Of a stretch of 34,413 bases of DNA, positions 7,441 through 16,239 are shown in pieces. Position 1 is the stretch's first letter. The number at the start of each line of letters is the position of its first letter. Origin of the DNA: an uncultured Burkholderiales bacterium (lineage in GTDB: Bacteria; Pseudomonadota; Gammaproteobacteria; Burkholderiales; Eutrophovitaceae); assembly GCA_951812315.1 (NCBI GenBank), contig CATOSA010000059.1, forward strand, positions 1 through 34,413. Direction: 5' to 3'. The position numbers and the translations under genes were made by a program. The notes below the pieces were generated by a model. That model worked only from the letters and a program-made list of their open reading frames with translations. It had not been told where the DNA came from and ran no database searches.

Positions 7441-8757
7441 TCACGCCTTGAATGCGTCGATGGTGATGCGCTCGTTGTTGCCGTGCACACCGGCTGATTG
7501 CGTCTCTGTTCTGAGGCTGGGAACGTAGCCGTAGCTGGCGATACCGATATCGCGGAAAAAGTGGCTGTCGGTGAACCCGGTAGATACTGCCGGCGCGATG
7601 CCTGCCGTCGGCAAGTGCGCGAGTGTTTTGTCCACCAGCAGTCGGTACAGCGGTGTGTCGGCGCCTGATTCTGCGGCACTAAACAGCATGATCTTTTCTA
7701 TTTCGATTTGATCGTCGTTGACCCGCGAGCGAATCCCTTCCAGAAAGGCGCCGGAATCCTGATCGGGGAGTATCCGGCAGTCAAGCTCTGCCTGGGCGGT
7801 CGGCGATACGACGTTGATTTTCTGACTGCCCATGAGCACGGTAATCGAACACGTGTTGCGGATGAGCGCATGCAGGCCCGGCAGCTCCGCCTGAAAGTCC
7901 GAGACGAACTGTGGATCGAGAATCGCCTGATCGATATTTTGCAGAGGCGCGCGCCATTTCAGATCAACGTTGTCTGCGATCGCGGTAAACATGTCGCGCA
8001 CCGGCTTTACGATTCGGGGCTCAAATGGCGTCTCGTGAATCCTTTGCAGCGCGGCGATCAATCTGGTCGTCGCCGAAGTGGGCAACGGGCTCGAACCATG
8101 GCCAGGTTCGTCAGTCGCGATCAATCGCAACCAGTATGGACGTTTTTGCGCAAGTTCAATTCGAACTGAAATCTTGCCACTGGAGCTGATGACGCTGCGC
8201 CCGTCTTCGTTCAGCAGGTATCCAGCGCCGTCAAAGATTTCCCGCCGGTTTTCCACTAACCAGCCGGCGCCAAAATAGCCACCCGCTTCCTCGTCGGCAG
8301 TCGCCATGAATATGACATCGCGATTCAAGGCTTGCCCGCTACGGTGGAGCGAAAGAAATGCCTCCAGATGCATGATGCCGAGGCCTTTCGTGTCGAGGGT
8401 ACCGCGGCCGTACAGCTCGCCGTCGATCTCGACCGCTTTCAGCGGATCAGTGCGCCACGCGCTCCGTGTCGCCGGCACGACGTCGATGTGATGCAGGAGA
8501 ATCAGCCCGGGCTTGTTGCCGCCTTTTAATCGCGCCCAGATGTTGCCGCGTCCTGGCGCTGACTCGGCCATTTCATGAGGAATGCCTTCGGCCTCGAAGA
8601 TTGCGGCGAAAAACTCGGCGCCCCGGGTTTCGTTGCCCGGCGGATTCGTCGTGTCGATCTCGACATACGCCTTGAGGCGCTCGAGTGCAGTGGTCTGCGC
8701 GTGGACCGGTGACGCAAGTACGCCTATCAATAGCGCGGCGAGAAGTAGTTTAGTCAT
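7441..8757 (-). CDS. M20-family zinc metallopeptidase, exported; C-terminal frameshift
   Basis: An N-terminal signal peptide (MTKLLLAALLIG...VHA) directs export. The ATG at 8757 is preferred over an upstream TTG because the signal peptide begins there. M20 metal and catalytic motifs are present: HHIDVV (His-x-Asp), GRGTLDTKG with the bridging Asp, and ADEEAGG with the catalytic Glu pair, followed by the lid domain with GHGSS and the late TDSHFF His. The family cleaves small peptides or acyl-amino acids; the substrate is unknown. As read, the protein stops after AFKA at 7441. Skipping one base in a G-run gives GVTIMTEIVKDFATAP and a TAG at 7397-7399, the usual M20 C-terminal helix, so one G seems lost. 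Cyclase gene 2 lies directly upstream. Confidence 0.88.
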   Translation of the reverse strand: MTKLLLAALLIGVLASPVHAQTTALERLKAYVEIDTTNPPGNETRGAEFFAAIFEAEGIPHEMAESAPGRGNIWARLKGGNKPGLILLHHIDVVPATRSAWRTDPLKAVEIDGELYGRGTLDTKGLGIMHLEAFLSLHRSGQALNRDVIFMATADEEAGGYFGAGWLVENRREIFDGAGYLLNEDGRSVISSSGKISVRIELAQKRPYWLRLIATDEPGHGSSPLPTSATTRLIAALQRIHETPFEPRIVKPVRDMFTAIADNVDLKWRAPLQNIDQAILDPQFVSDFQAELPGLHALIRNTCSITVLMGSQKINVVSPTAQAELDCRILPDQDSGAFLEGIRSRVNDDQIEIEKIMLFSAAESGADTPLYRLLVDKTLAHLPTAGIAPAVSTGFTDSHFFRDIGIASYGYVPSLRTETQSAGVHGNNERITIDAFKA

Positions 8758-8908
8758 GTGTGTTCTTTTCAACCGGGTGCGGTTTGATTAGGGATTCAAC
8801 GGCAGTGAGCGTTCTTCAGTATTGCAATCGTAGCGCACCCAGTTGTATTAGCGGAGCCCGATGGACTAGATGTCCCGGATGTATTGTGGGCAGTAGAATT
8901 GCGGCCGA

Positions 8909-10789
8909 TTATTTCGGCAATCCGGCCTTGACCAGGTGATCGTGGAAGCGAGCCCGTTTGTCCGGGTCCCTGATCGCGCCGGTCAGAAACTCACTCGACA
9001 TGCTCGGGTTAATACGCAGAATCTCGGCGACTTCATTTTGCGCAAGCGCTTCCTGTCCGGTTTCCATGTAGGCGACCGCTTGCCAGACATGGCACCAGAT
9101 GAAATTCGGAATCTGGGAAATGCACTTTTCGTTTGCCGGAATGCCGGCTTCAGCGTTTCCCGCAAGAACATATGCGGTACCAATCACGTTCCAGTAAATA
9201 GGGGGTGGGTTGGGATTCAAGCGTAATGCGCTCTCCGCCATTTCAATCGCCCTTGGGTCCGTTGCCCAGGAGAGTGCAATAGCGAACCATGCGCGCGCGT
9301 CGGCGCCGTTCGGAGTAAGCGACACCGCTTTCGCACCGTCTGCGATCGCACCGTCCAGATTCCCCAGTAGCATTTTCGTCAGGCTCAGCAAGCTGTAGGC
9401 GGCGCCCAAGGTGTCGTCCAGCGCTATCGCGCGGCGGCCGTAGTCCATGGCCAACTCGAATGACGCTTCCCTTGACTCGCTCCATCCCAGGAAGGCCTCC
9501 TGATGATGTTCCCAACCCAGATAAACCATGGCCAATCCAAAATCTGGGTCAAGTTCAATGGCGCGCAACAACATGTCCCGCGCAACCGCATGATCTTCTT
9601 TATTGAACTTGAACAAGGTTTCCCGAGCCCGCAGAAACAAATCATAGGCTTGTGCGTTGTTGGTGTTGCGCCGCCATACCCTTACTTGTTCGCCCAACGC
9701 GAGTTTGACGTCCATTTCCTCCACGATGCTGTGTGTGATTTCGTCCTGTAGTTCGAAAATGTCGTCCAATGAGCGATCGTAGCGTTCTGCCCACAAATGA
9801 TTCCCGCTCGTCGTATCGATTAACTGAGCATTGATTCTTAACTGCTGGCCCGCTTTTCGCACACTGCCTTCGAGCACATAGCGCACACCGAGCTCCTGAC
9901 CAATCTGCCGTACGTCAGTGTGCTGTCCCTTGTATGCGAACGTCGAGTTGCGCGCGATGACTTTCAGATGTGAGAGTTTCGAGAGATCGGTGATGATGTC
10001 TTCGGTGATCCCATCGCTGAAATATTCCTGTTCCGGATCGCCGCTCATATTATCGAACGGCAACACGGCAATCGACGGGCCGGTAGGTAAGGTGGACAGT
10101 GGTTCACCATCGCTGGTGGCTGCCGTCTGATCCTCCGACGGGTCGCGCTCGAATTGCCACACTGAAAGACCAATGCTGATTACAGCGATCAGGATCGTAA
10201 CGATGACCAGATAGGGTTTCCTGATTCCTCGACGAGTTGGCGTCCCCGGGCTCTTGTCTCGGTCACTGCGCACGCGGTATACCCGGACCGGTTTTTCGAT
10301 GTTTTTGACTTTCTGCTCACCGGTGAACTCGAAGCCGAGGTCGAGCTTGCTTTCCACTTCTTCGAGCACTTTCGATGAAATGCAAATGCCGCCCACTTCG
10401 GCAAGTGCTTCCATGCGCGCCGCAATGTTCACGCCGTCGCCATAAATGGTGTCGTCCTTTTCCTCGATGACATCACCAAGATTGATGCCGATGCGAAAGC
10501 GCATGCGCCGATGTTCGGGCAGGTCGACGTTCCTGGTATCAATCGATTTCTGGATCTCGACAGCCGCCTGCACCGCACTGACTGCGCTCGCGAATTCAGC
10601 GAGGATATTGTCGCCCGGCGCGTTGACGATGCGGCCTTTGTGAGCATCGACAATTTCGCCAACGACCGCACGATACTGCTTGATCGTCGTAACGGTCGCG
10701 GCCTCGTCGTCGGCCATCAGCTTGCTATAGCCGACGACATCGGCGCTCAGGATTGCGGCTAACTTACGATTGACTGTGGTGCCGACCAT
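8909..10789 (-). CDS. Cyclase-TolB-TPR protein 2 (class III nucleotide cyclase, membrane-anchored)
   Basis: The best preserved of the array. Residue numbers count from a TTG at 10813; the ATG at 10789 is residue 9 and the more likely start. The class III cyclase domain (about 15-181) has metal ligands Asp25 and Asp68, Asn64 in place of the base-specifying Lys, Asp126 and Asn129/Arg133. One transmembrane segment lies at about 200-220. A TolB-like domain follows from about 245 (PSIAVLPFDNMSGDPEQEY, then an EGSVRK...AQLID strand pair), and several TPR-like repeats run to the C-terminus. This topology puts the cyclase in the cytoplasm and the TolB/TPR part across the membrane, so it could be a one-component receptor. 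Nucleotide specificity is uncertain because the Lys is lost. Confidence 0.93.
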   Translation of the reverse strand: MVGTTVNRKLAAILSADVVGYSKLMADDEAATVTTIKQYRAVVGEIVDAHKGRIVNAPGDNILAEFASAVSAVQAAVEIQKSIDTRNVDLPEHRRMRFRIGINLGDVIEEKDDTIYGDGVNIAARMEALAEVGGICISSKVLEEVESKLDLGFEFTGEQKVKNIEKPVRVYRVRSDRDKSPGTPTRRGIRKPYLVIVTILIAVISIGLSVWQFERDPSEDQTAATSDGEPLSTLPTGPSIAVLPFDNMSGDPEQEYFSDGITEDIITDLSKLSHLKVIARNSTFAYKGQHTDVRQIGQELGVRYVLEGSVRKAGQQLRINAQLIDTTSGNHLWAERYDRSLDDIFELQDEITHSIVEEMDVKLALGEQVRVWRRNTNNAQAYDLFLRARETLFKFNKEDHAVARDMLLRAIELDPDFGLAMVYLGWEHHQEAFLGWSESREASFELAMDYGRRAIALDDTLGAAYSLLSLTKMLLGNLDGAIADGAKAVSLTPNGADARAWFAIALSWATDPRAIEMAESALRLNPNPPPIYWNVIGTAYVLAGNAEAGIPANEKCISQIPNFIWCHVWQAVAYMETGQEALAQNEVAEILRINPSMSSEFLTGAIRDPDKRARFHDHLVKAGLPK

Positions 10790-10842
10790 ACGGGTAACAA
10801 GTGATATTCCCAATCACCCATTGCGTGTTCTATAGTTGACGC

Positions 10843-10867
10843 CACTATACCGCCTAAACAATTCCGG
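10843..10867 (-). promoter_or_regulatory. Conserved CCGGAA-N12-TATAGTG element upstream of cyclase gene 2
   Basis: On the minus strand, CCGGAA, 12 bases and TATAGTG lie 53 bases before the ATG. The same arrangement occurs before cyclase gene 4, at 52 bases. Here TATAGT (10831-10836) and ACTATA (10844-10849) also form an inverted repeat spaced by 7. TATAGT resembles a -10 box, but the spacing to CCGGAA is too short for a normal -35 box, so an operator is as likely as a promoter. Confidence 0.45.
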
Positions 10868-10999
10868 GGCAGTATGCAGTGCTGCGGGATACTTTTCTTG
10901 TTTGCGCGCAATTCCGCTATTGAACGAAACGCCGATCGCGATGGTTTCGCGCAACGGACTGTCTACTACGTCCGAATATTGACAGTCTTCGATTGGCGA

Positions 11000-12202
11000 T
11001 TAAGGTAAACCAATGCGGCTTTTGAATATCCGGAAAGTCTCGGGCGTTGCCGTTGCTTCAAACTGACTCAACAGAAGTCCGCCGTCCAGTCCGGCATATG
11101 CGGCGCTGCCATCAACACGGGCCAATTCGATCAATTGGCCGCCGTTTCGTCGTAACTGGTTCGAATCGACGCTAACGAGCTCGTACACCCGACAGCCGTT
11201 GTAACGATTTCCAGATGTCGTATTCACCGGAGTTGCGAGCAAGTACGTTTTCCCGTTTTTCTCGACGAGCGCCAGCGCCTGAAAATGATCGTCACCGGTA
11301 GCTGCTTGCGCGTCCGGCGAAGTTAACAGGCGTCCAACGTATTCCCAACTCGCCGCTGTTGTCATCGCGCAGGGACTGTTGCACCGAAAGTAAACCAGGT
11401 ATTCGGTAATTGGCGCAGTGGAGGCATCGGCGCAGAATATCGCCAGATAGACGGCAGAATTGGTGGCATGCAGACCGGGTTCGGCAAATACGCACAAGTT
11501 CAGCTCTGCGAGGTTGGCTCCGCCTATGGACAGCGTCAGATCAGTGTTCAACTGAATCGCCGGTACGCCACCTGTGGGAGAAAATACCGGTGCACCAGTG
11601 TTACTACCGTCTGGCCGCAAACCTGCGCCACCAAATAGCTTGACCGGCGCCTCAGCTGCCAGATCCAGCGGCGTTGCCGCCATTTTCAAGGCGATCCAGC
11701 TGTGATCCGCAAAATAGGAATTCAAATTGGCATTCAGGTACTGAAACCAGATGAGTTTCCAACGTTGTGCCGGCGGCGCCGATGGATCGTAAATCAATGA
11801 AGATGTTTCGCTTTGCCAGATACCCTGGCTATTGGCGGCGATAGCGGGGGAAGCAGGCGCGACAGTCATTGGTCCCAGCAGGGACTCCACTTTAGGTGCC
11901 GCGACGACACCGGCGTCCTGCCAGCTTACGCCGTTGTCATCGGAGTAAGCGAGGCGAATGGATACTGCCCAGTAAAGTGAGGATGCATAGAAGGCGGATG
12001 TGTCCACTGACGAGTAGCTCATCCACAAACGGCCGGTTCCGGGGTCACGGGTCACTGACGGATCAAAAATCCCCAGATTGCCGCTACCTCCAAACACTAC
12101 GCGCTCCGGCGATATCGATACTGCTGGGGCAGGCGAACTGCCACCGCCGCCACCGCAGGCATTGAGGAAAACCAGAATTAGAGTTGTGACCAGTAACTTC
12201 AT
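11000..12202 (-). CDS. Exported lipoprotein with Asp-box (BNR/sialidase-like) repeat
   Basis: A 400-residue protein with a short signal ending in the lipobox LNAC (Cys16), followed by a Gly/Ser-rich linker, so it is a membrane-tethered lipoprotein. The mature part has an Asp-box (SDDNGVSWQDAG) typical of beta-propeller sialidase-like folds, and several SxxSP and W-rich strands that fit a propeller of five or six blades. Pairs of Cys in the second half (CVFAEPG, FCADAST, FRCNSPCAM) may form disulfides. Sialidase catalytic residues could not be placed, so no enzymatic role is claimed. It lies 210 bases upstream of cyclase gene 2 on the same strand. Confidence 0.75.
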   Translation of the reverse strand: MKLLVTTLILVFLNACGGGGGSSPAPAVSISPERVVFGGSGNLGIFDPSVTRDPGTGRLWMSYSSVDTSAFYASSLYWAVSIRLAYSDDNGVSWQDAGVVAAPKVESLLGPMTVAPASPAIAANSQGIWQSETSSLIYDPSAPPAQRWKLIWFQYLNANLNSYFADHSWIALKMAATPLDLAAEAPVKLFGGAGLRPDGSNTGAPVFSPTGGVPAIQLNTDLTLSIGGANLAELNLCVFAEPGLHATNSAVYLAIFCADASTAPITEYLVYFRCNSPCAMTTAASWEYVGRLLTSPDAQAATGDDHFQALALVEKNGKTYLLATPVNTTSGNRYNGCRVYELVSVDSNQLRRNGGQLIELARVDGSAAYAGLDGGLLLSQFEATATPETFRIFKSRIGLP

Positions 12203-12470
12203 TCTATTTCCGCCAGTGACGGGTAGTTAGACGCATAGCCCTATGGAACGAGTACATGAAAGCAATAAGAACACCCGTTTCTTCGCAGATGTAGTGATGA
12301 TGCCAGTGGCGTGAAAGTTTACTCGCGTGCGGCAATAATCGTCGCGTTGTCGCTCTGCGGCGGGCTTGCCGTAGCCCGCTGCGTTGGCCGCCGGGATTGA
12401 GGATTTCCTACGGTTGAGTTTATAGGTCATACGCCCGGGCTAATTGCGAGAATCGCGTCGGGTCCACGAT

Positions 12471-13184
12471 TTACATTTGATGCGCGACCAGACTAAACCG
12501 TAGTTGGAGTTCTTCGGCAACCTTGATCAACCCGCCGGCCGCACTATACGGCGTCAGGCCGAAGTCAGCGTGCTGTATGGTCATTTCTCCGCTGATAACG
12601 AGCCGGTCCGGTTCGACCTGAAGTTCGACCGGTACTTCGTAGCTGGCGGTCATTCCATGCAGTGTCATCGAGACGTTGAGCATCGGCGCATCGGACTGCG
12701 CGGCTTTGAAGCGGGCGCTGACCTCGACCCAGGGATAGACGCCGGACTCGAGAACCTTGTCCTGCATGTTTGTGGTTGTGCCGTTGATAGCCGACTCGGT
12801 CATTTCGCCTTCCAGGCCCATCTGTTCCCGGTATTCCATTTTGTCGACAACAAGAAGCGGTAGCGGTATCAGCAGATCTGCACGGGACTGTGCCGGGTCG
12901 TCGTGCAGCATCACCAGGCCCTCGACATTTTCGCTGGCAATGACGTGTTCGTGTCCCAGGTGTTTCATTCTTCCGTCACGCCCGACGCGAATCAGTACAC
13001 GCGATTGCTCCGAGTCAACGCGGTAGACATTTGCGCCTTGGCGCGCAGCGTCCTCATAAACGGCTACCGGTAATTGTGGGCCTGCTGGTTCGACCGGTTC
13101 CGGAACCGGCTTTGCGCATCCTGCGAATACCAGAAACAATGGCCAGATCCACGCAGAACCAACTGGCGAGAACCGGTTCATCAA
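12471..13184 (-). CDS. YceI-like lipoprotein
   Basis: A 237-residue protein with the lipobox FAGC (Cys23) and a Pro-rich linker, followed by a YceI/lipocalin-like region: YRVDSEQSRVLIRVGRDG, a LGHEHVIA segment, MTLHGMTASYEVPVEL and a final ADFGLTPYSAAGG loop. YceI proteins are periplasmic beta-barrels that bind long isoprenoid lipids. This lipid-anchored version is longer and more divergent than its neighbour. It starts one base after the upstream YceI gene ends, so it is the third gene of a b561-yceI-yceI operon. Confidence 0.85.
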   Translation of the reverse strand: MMNRFSPVGSAWIWPLFLVFAGCAKPVPEPVEPAGPQLPVAVYEDAARQGANVYRVDSEQSRVLIRVGRDGRMKHLGHEHVIASENVEGLVMLHDDPAQSRADLLIPLPLLVVDKMEYREQMGLEGEMTESAINGTTTNMQDKVLESGVYPWVEVSARFKAAQSDAPMLNVSMTLHGMTASYEVPVELQVEPDRLVISGEMTIQHADFGLTPYSAAGGLIKVAEELQLRFSLVAHQM

Positions 13185-13185
13185 G

Positions 13186-13743
13186 TCAACCTCCCTGTTT
13201 CAGTGAAACGTCGAACTCGAGCCTCACGTCAATACCGATGGGATCGGCGCTTGCCCATTCACCGCTGCCGACATTGAAAAGGATGCGTTGTACGATGAAC
13301 TCGCCGCGCATGTTTGCGCGCTTGCCTTTCGCGGTCCATGAAAACGGAACGGTGACCGGCTTGCTGACACCCTTGAGGGTCAGCGTTCCGGTGGCTACGT
13401 ACTTTCCTGGTGCGCGCGCTTCTATTTTCCGGCTTTCAAAAACCGCCTTTGGATATTTGCTGACGTGGAACCAGTCGGTGTCCGCAATGCCTGCGTTCAT
13501 ATCCGGGTCACCCATATCCGCTGCTGTGAGATTCACGCTGACGCGCAGGCTACCTGCGTCGGGTTTCGCTGGATCAAGTTTCAGCATCACGTCAAAGCGT
13601 TTGAAATCTCCCGGCACGCCGACGCCTTCGAACGTGACTTCGAACGTGAACTTGCCGTCGCTTTGAGATCGCCATTCTGCCGCTTGCGCCGTCAGACCGG
13701 CGAGCACTAACACCATAAGGACTGCATAACGTACGAATTTCAA
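13186..13743 (-). CDS. YceI family periplasmic protein
   Basis: A 185-residue canonical YceI protein with a cleavable signal peptide (ending AQAAEW). The family pattern is clear: FTFEVTFEGVGVPGDFKRF, a VSVNLTAADMGD strand, WFHVSKYPKAVFES, a TLTLKGVSKPVTVPF strand, and a final segment ending in FDVSLKQGG. Known members bind isoprenoid lipids or quinone-like chains in the periplasm. Its start overlaps the stop of the cytochrome b561 gene by four bases, so the two are co-translated. The arrangement b561 plus YceI is common in proteobacteria and suggests a role in periplasmic quinone or redox handling. Confidence 0.93.
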   Translation of the reverse strand: MKFVRYAVLMVLVLAGLTAQAAEWRSQSDGKFTFEVTFEGVGVPGDFKRFDVMLKLDPAKPDAGSLRVSVNLTAADMGDPDMNAGIADTDWFHVSKYPKAVFESRKIEARAPGKYVATGTLTLKGVSKPVTVPFSWTAKGKRANMRGEFIVQRILFNVGSGEWASADPIGIDVRLEFDVSLKQGG

Positions 13744-14297
13744 CGGGTTTCTCCTCGCCAGGGCAGCATTCTGGACAGTATTTTATTGTGCATAAAGAAA
13801 TGGTGCCGTAGTGCCGCCACAATATGAATCACGACGACCAGTAGCAGCAGCTTTGTCAGCGCCCCATGTACATCGGCGGCCAGATCGCTGATGTCGCGGT
13901 TTGCTGCGATCAGATCCGGCATTGGAACCAGCCAGAATGCCTTGAACGGAATTCTGGTGGCATCGCTGACCCACCAGCCGGACAATGGCACCGCCAACAT
14001 CAACAGGTACAGCAGCGCGTGGCCAATACGCGCGGCAATCGTTTCCCAGGCCGGAATGCCGTCTGGCGGCGTGGGAGGCGGGTTGGTCAGGCGCCACACG
14101 ACGCGCAAGATCACCAGTAGCAAAACGGTTACGCCGATGGACTTATGCCATACGAACAAGTCAAGTTTGGTTGGCGATAGCCGGTAACCCTCGGCAATAT
14201 TGCCGAGCACCAGCTGGCTGAGTATAAGCAGCGCAATTATCCAGTGAAATGACTTTGCGATGGCGCCCCAGCTATTCGTTGTATTTCTGATGGTCAT
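13740..14297 (-). CDS. Cytochrome b561 family membrane di-heme protein
   Basis: A 185-residue integral membrane protein with four hydrophobic segments (about 18-38, 50-69, 93-111, 146-166). It contains the His set expected for the bacterial b561 family: His18 (SFHWI), His51 (VWHKSIG), His93 (RIGHALLY), His144 (DVHGALT) and His158 (IHIV). Members transfer electrons from ubiquinol, or to superoxide, at the inner membrane. It is the first gene of the b561-yceI-yceI operon and begins 29 bases after cyclase gene 3 on the same strand, so it may be read with the cyclase genes. Confidence 0.93.
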   Translation of the reverse strand: MTIRNTTNSWGAIAKSFHWIIALLILSQLVLGNIAEGYRLSPTKLDLFVWHKSIGVTVLLLVILRVVWRLTNPPPTPPDGIPAWETIAARIGHALLYLLMLAVPLSGWWVSDATRIPFKAFWLVPMPDLIAANRDISDLAADVHGALTKLLLLVVVIHIVAALRHHFFMHNKILSRMLPWRGETR

Positions 14298-14326
14298 GGT
14301 TGTCGGAAATGTACTGCCTTCGGGGT

Positions 14327-16237
14327 TTATGCCGGATTGTCCGGAATGTCGAGCCCTGCTTTCTGCAATCCGTCAATGCTACGGCGAATCGTTTCATCCG
14401 GCGCATTCCATTTGCGGTACTCGTCCCACACGTGTTCCGCGAATTGCGGATAGAGCGTCAGTAGATTGTCGACCGCATCCTGTGCCTCACTGGTCCGTCC
14501 CAACTGGCCATACGCCGCAGCCAGTTGAACATGCGTCCAGAAGAAGTCCGGCATATTGATGCGCAACGCATAGTCCAATGCGGCATCGTAGCTCTCCTTC
14601 TGATATTCGGCGATCGTCAGCGCAAAGTAATACCACCCCGGATGATACGGGTTCAACGCTGCGGCTTTCCTGACCATTGCCGCGCCGCGATCGAATTCGC
14701 CGATGTTCACGAGGCTACTGCCAATGTCGGCCAGAACCGACGCATTGTTGGGATTGAGCGCGATCGCGCGTTCGCCTTCTGTTCGGAACCGGTCGAGATC
14801 GTGCTGGTTGAAATAGACGTTCGCGAGCACTCTTCGAGCGAGCTCATCATTTGCGTCCAGTTCTACCGCCCGCTGCGCGGCGGCCAACGCGCGCCGCAGC
14901 GGATTCGGGCGCGGGTTGAGGCCGTATCGAAATTCATCCAGGTAGGCCCAGGCGAGCGCAGTCCATGCGCGCGAATATTCGGGGTCGGACTCGACCGCGC
15001 GCTCCGCACAGTCGCGAAGTTCGAAGTGCAGGTCGGGCCTGCCAAACCCTTCATAGGTTTCCTGCCGCAAAGCGCATTCATACGCGTCGAGATCGTCGGT
15101 CGGTTTCCGGCGTGCACTGGCGAAGTCCGCTGTCGACAGGACTCCGCGTTCGTCGGCGATCGTTGCCGCGACTCTTGCCGTCATATCGTCCTGAATCTCG
15201 AAAATGCTGCCAGCGCTCAGATCGCGGTCATAGGTTTCGGCCCACAAGTGCGTGCCATCATCGCTATCGAGTAGCTGTGCGGTGACGCGGATTGACGCTC
15301 CCGACTTTCGGACACTTCCTTCGACAACGTAGCGTGCGCCGAGGTCACGCCCGATTTCGCGGACGTCAACGGCGCGGCCTTTGTACTGGTAAGTCGAATT
15401 GCGGGCGATGACGAAGAACCTTGGAAAATGCGATAGCCTGGTGATGAGGTCTTCGGTCAGTCCGTCGCTAAAGTACTCTTGCTCCGGATCGCCGCTCATG
15501 TTCTCGAACGGCAGCACGGCAATCGTCGGGCCGGTTGGCAGCGCGAGGGTCGGGTCGCTAATCTTGACGGGTATTGTGATTCGTTGCCAGGCAAACAAAC
15601 CACCGAGCAGGAGCATCAGCGCGACGATGCCGCCAGCGATGATGCGGGTTTTCGGGGAACGGCCGGGTTGTTGACTTGCCGGCACTACCCGGCCGGGCGG
15701 CATCTTCACCCCCTCTGGCACTGAGACGTTAAACGCATGCACGATCTCGGACTTGACCTTCTGCTCTCCGATGTATTCGAACTCAAGCGGTAACTTGCCG
15801 CGCACCTGTTCGTGCACGCTGCGGGAAACGCACACGTTCCCCGGTTTCGCCAGACTTTCCAGCCGTCCGGCGATGTTCACGCCTTCGCCATAGAGCGTGC
15901 CGTCTTCTTCGAGGACGTCGCCAAGATTTACACCAATCCTGAAGCGCATGCGCCGGGCCTCAGCGAGCGACTCGTTCTGCCCGGCAATCTCCTGCTGAAC
16001 GGCAACCGACGCGGCAACTGTATCGACTGCACTGTTGAAGGACGCCATGATGGCGTCGCCCTTGGCATCAAGGACTCGGCCCCTGCGTGATTCAATGTGA
16101 TAGACAAAAATTTTGCGATACGCTCGGAGCGTACTGACAGTGTGTGGCTCGTCATCGGCCATCAACTCGCCGTAATGAGCCACGTCAGCCATAAGGATGG
16201 CGGCGAGCGTGCGTACGACTTCAGGCGACTTGGACAC
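14327..16237 (-). CDS. Cyclase-TolB-TPR protein 3 (class III nucleotide cyclase-like, membrane-anchored)
   Basis: A 636-residue paralogue. The cyclase domain (about 8-172) keeps metal ligands Asp18 (MADVAHYG) and Asp61, but Asp57 replaces the base-specifying Lys. Glu118 stands in YGEGVN, where the other four have Asp; Asn121 and Arg125 remain. It is the most diverged cyclase half of the five. A membrane segment at about 198-218 is followed by a TolB-like domain from 235 (PTIAVLPFENMSGDPEQEY) and TPR-like repeats (RALAAAQRAVELDAND and similar). The sensor/TPR half is closest to protein 5. The GTG start lies 2 bases after the stop of cyclase gene 4, so the two are translationally coupled. No frameshift. 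Confidence 0.92.
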   Translation of the reverse strand: MSKSPEVVRTLAAILMADVAHYGELMADDEPHTVSTLRAYRKIFVYHIESRRGRVLDAKGDAIMASFNSAVDTVAASVAVQQEIAGQNESLAEARRMRFRIGVNLGDVLEEDGTLYGEGVNIAGRLESLAKPGNVCVSRSVHEQVRGKLPLEFEYIGEQKVKSEIVHAFNVSVPEGVKMPPGRVVPASQQPGRSPKTRIIAGGIVALMLLLGGLFAWQRITIPVKISDPTLALPTGPTIAVLPFENMSGDPEQEYFSDGLTEDLITRLSHFPRFFVIARNSTYQYKGRAVDVREIGRDLGARYVVEGSVRKSGASIRVTAQLLDSDDGTHLWAETYDRDLSAGSIFEIQDDMTARVAATIADERGVLSTADFASARRKPTDDLDAYECALRQETYEGFGRPDLHFELRDCAERAVESDPEYSRAWTALAWAYLDEFRYGLNPRPNPLRRALAAAQRAVELDANDELARRVLANVYFNQHDLDRFRTEGERAIALNPNNASVLADIGSSLVNIGEFDRGAAMVRKAAALNPYHPGWYYFALTIAEYQKESYDAALDYALRINMPDFFWTHVQLAAAYGQLGRTSEAQDAVDNLLTLYPQFAEHVWDEYRKWNAPDETIRRSIDGLQKAGLDIPDNPA

Positions 16238-16239
16238 GG

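Noticed and set aside
12227..12430. 67-codon minus-strand frame between the Asp-box lipoprotein and YceI genes
   Set aside because: No motif, no RBS and odd composition; the space also holds a GCGGGCT/AGCCCGC hairpin and looks non-coding.
14525..15274. Long plus-strand open frame (249 codons) opposite cyclase gene 3
   Set aside because: It is antisense to a clearly conserved gene, has no recognisable motif and no RBS; it is a frame shadow.
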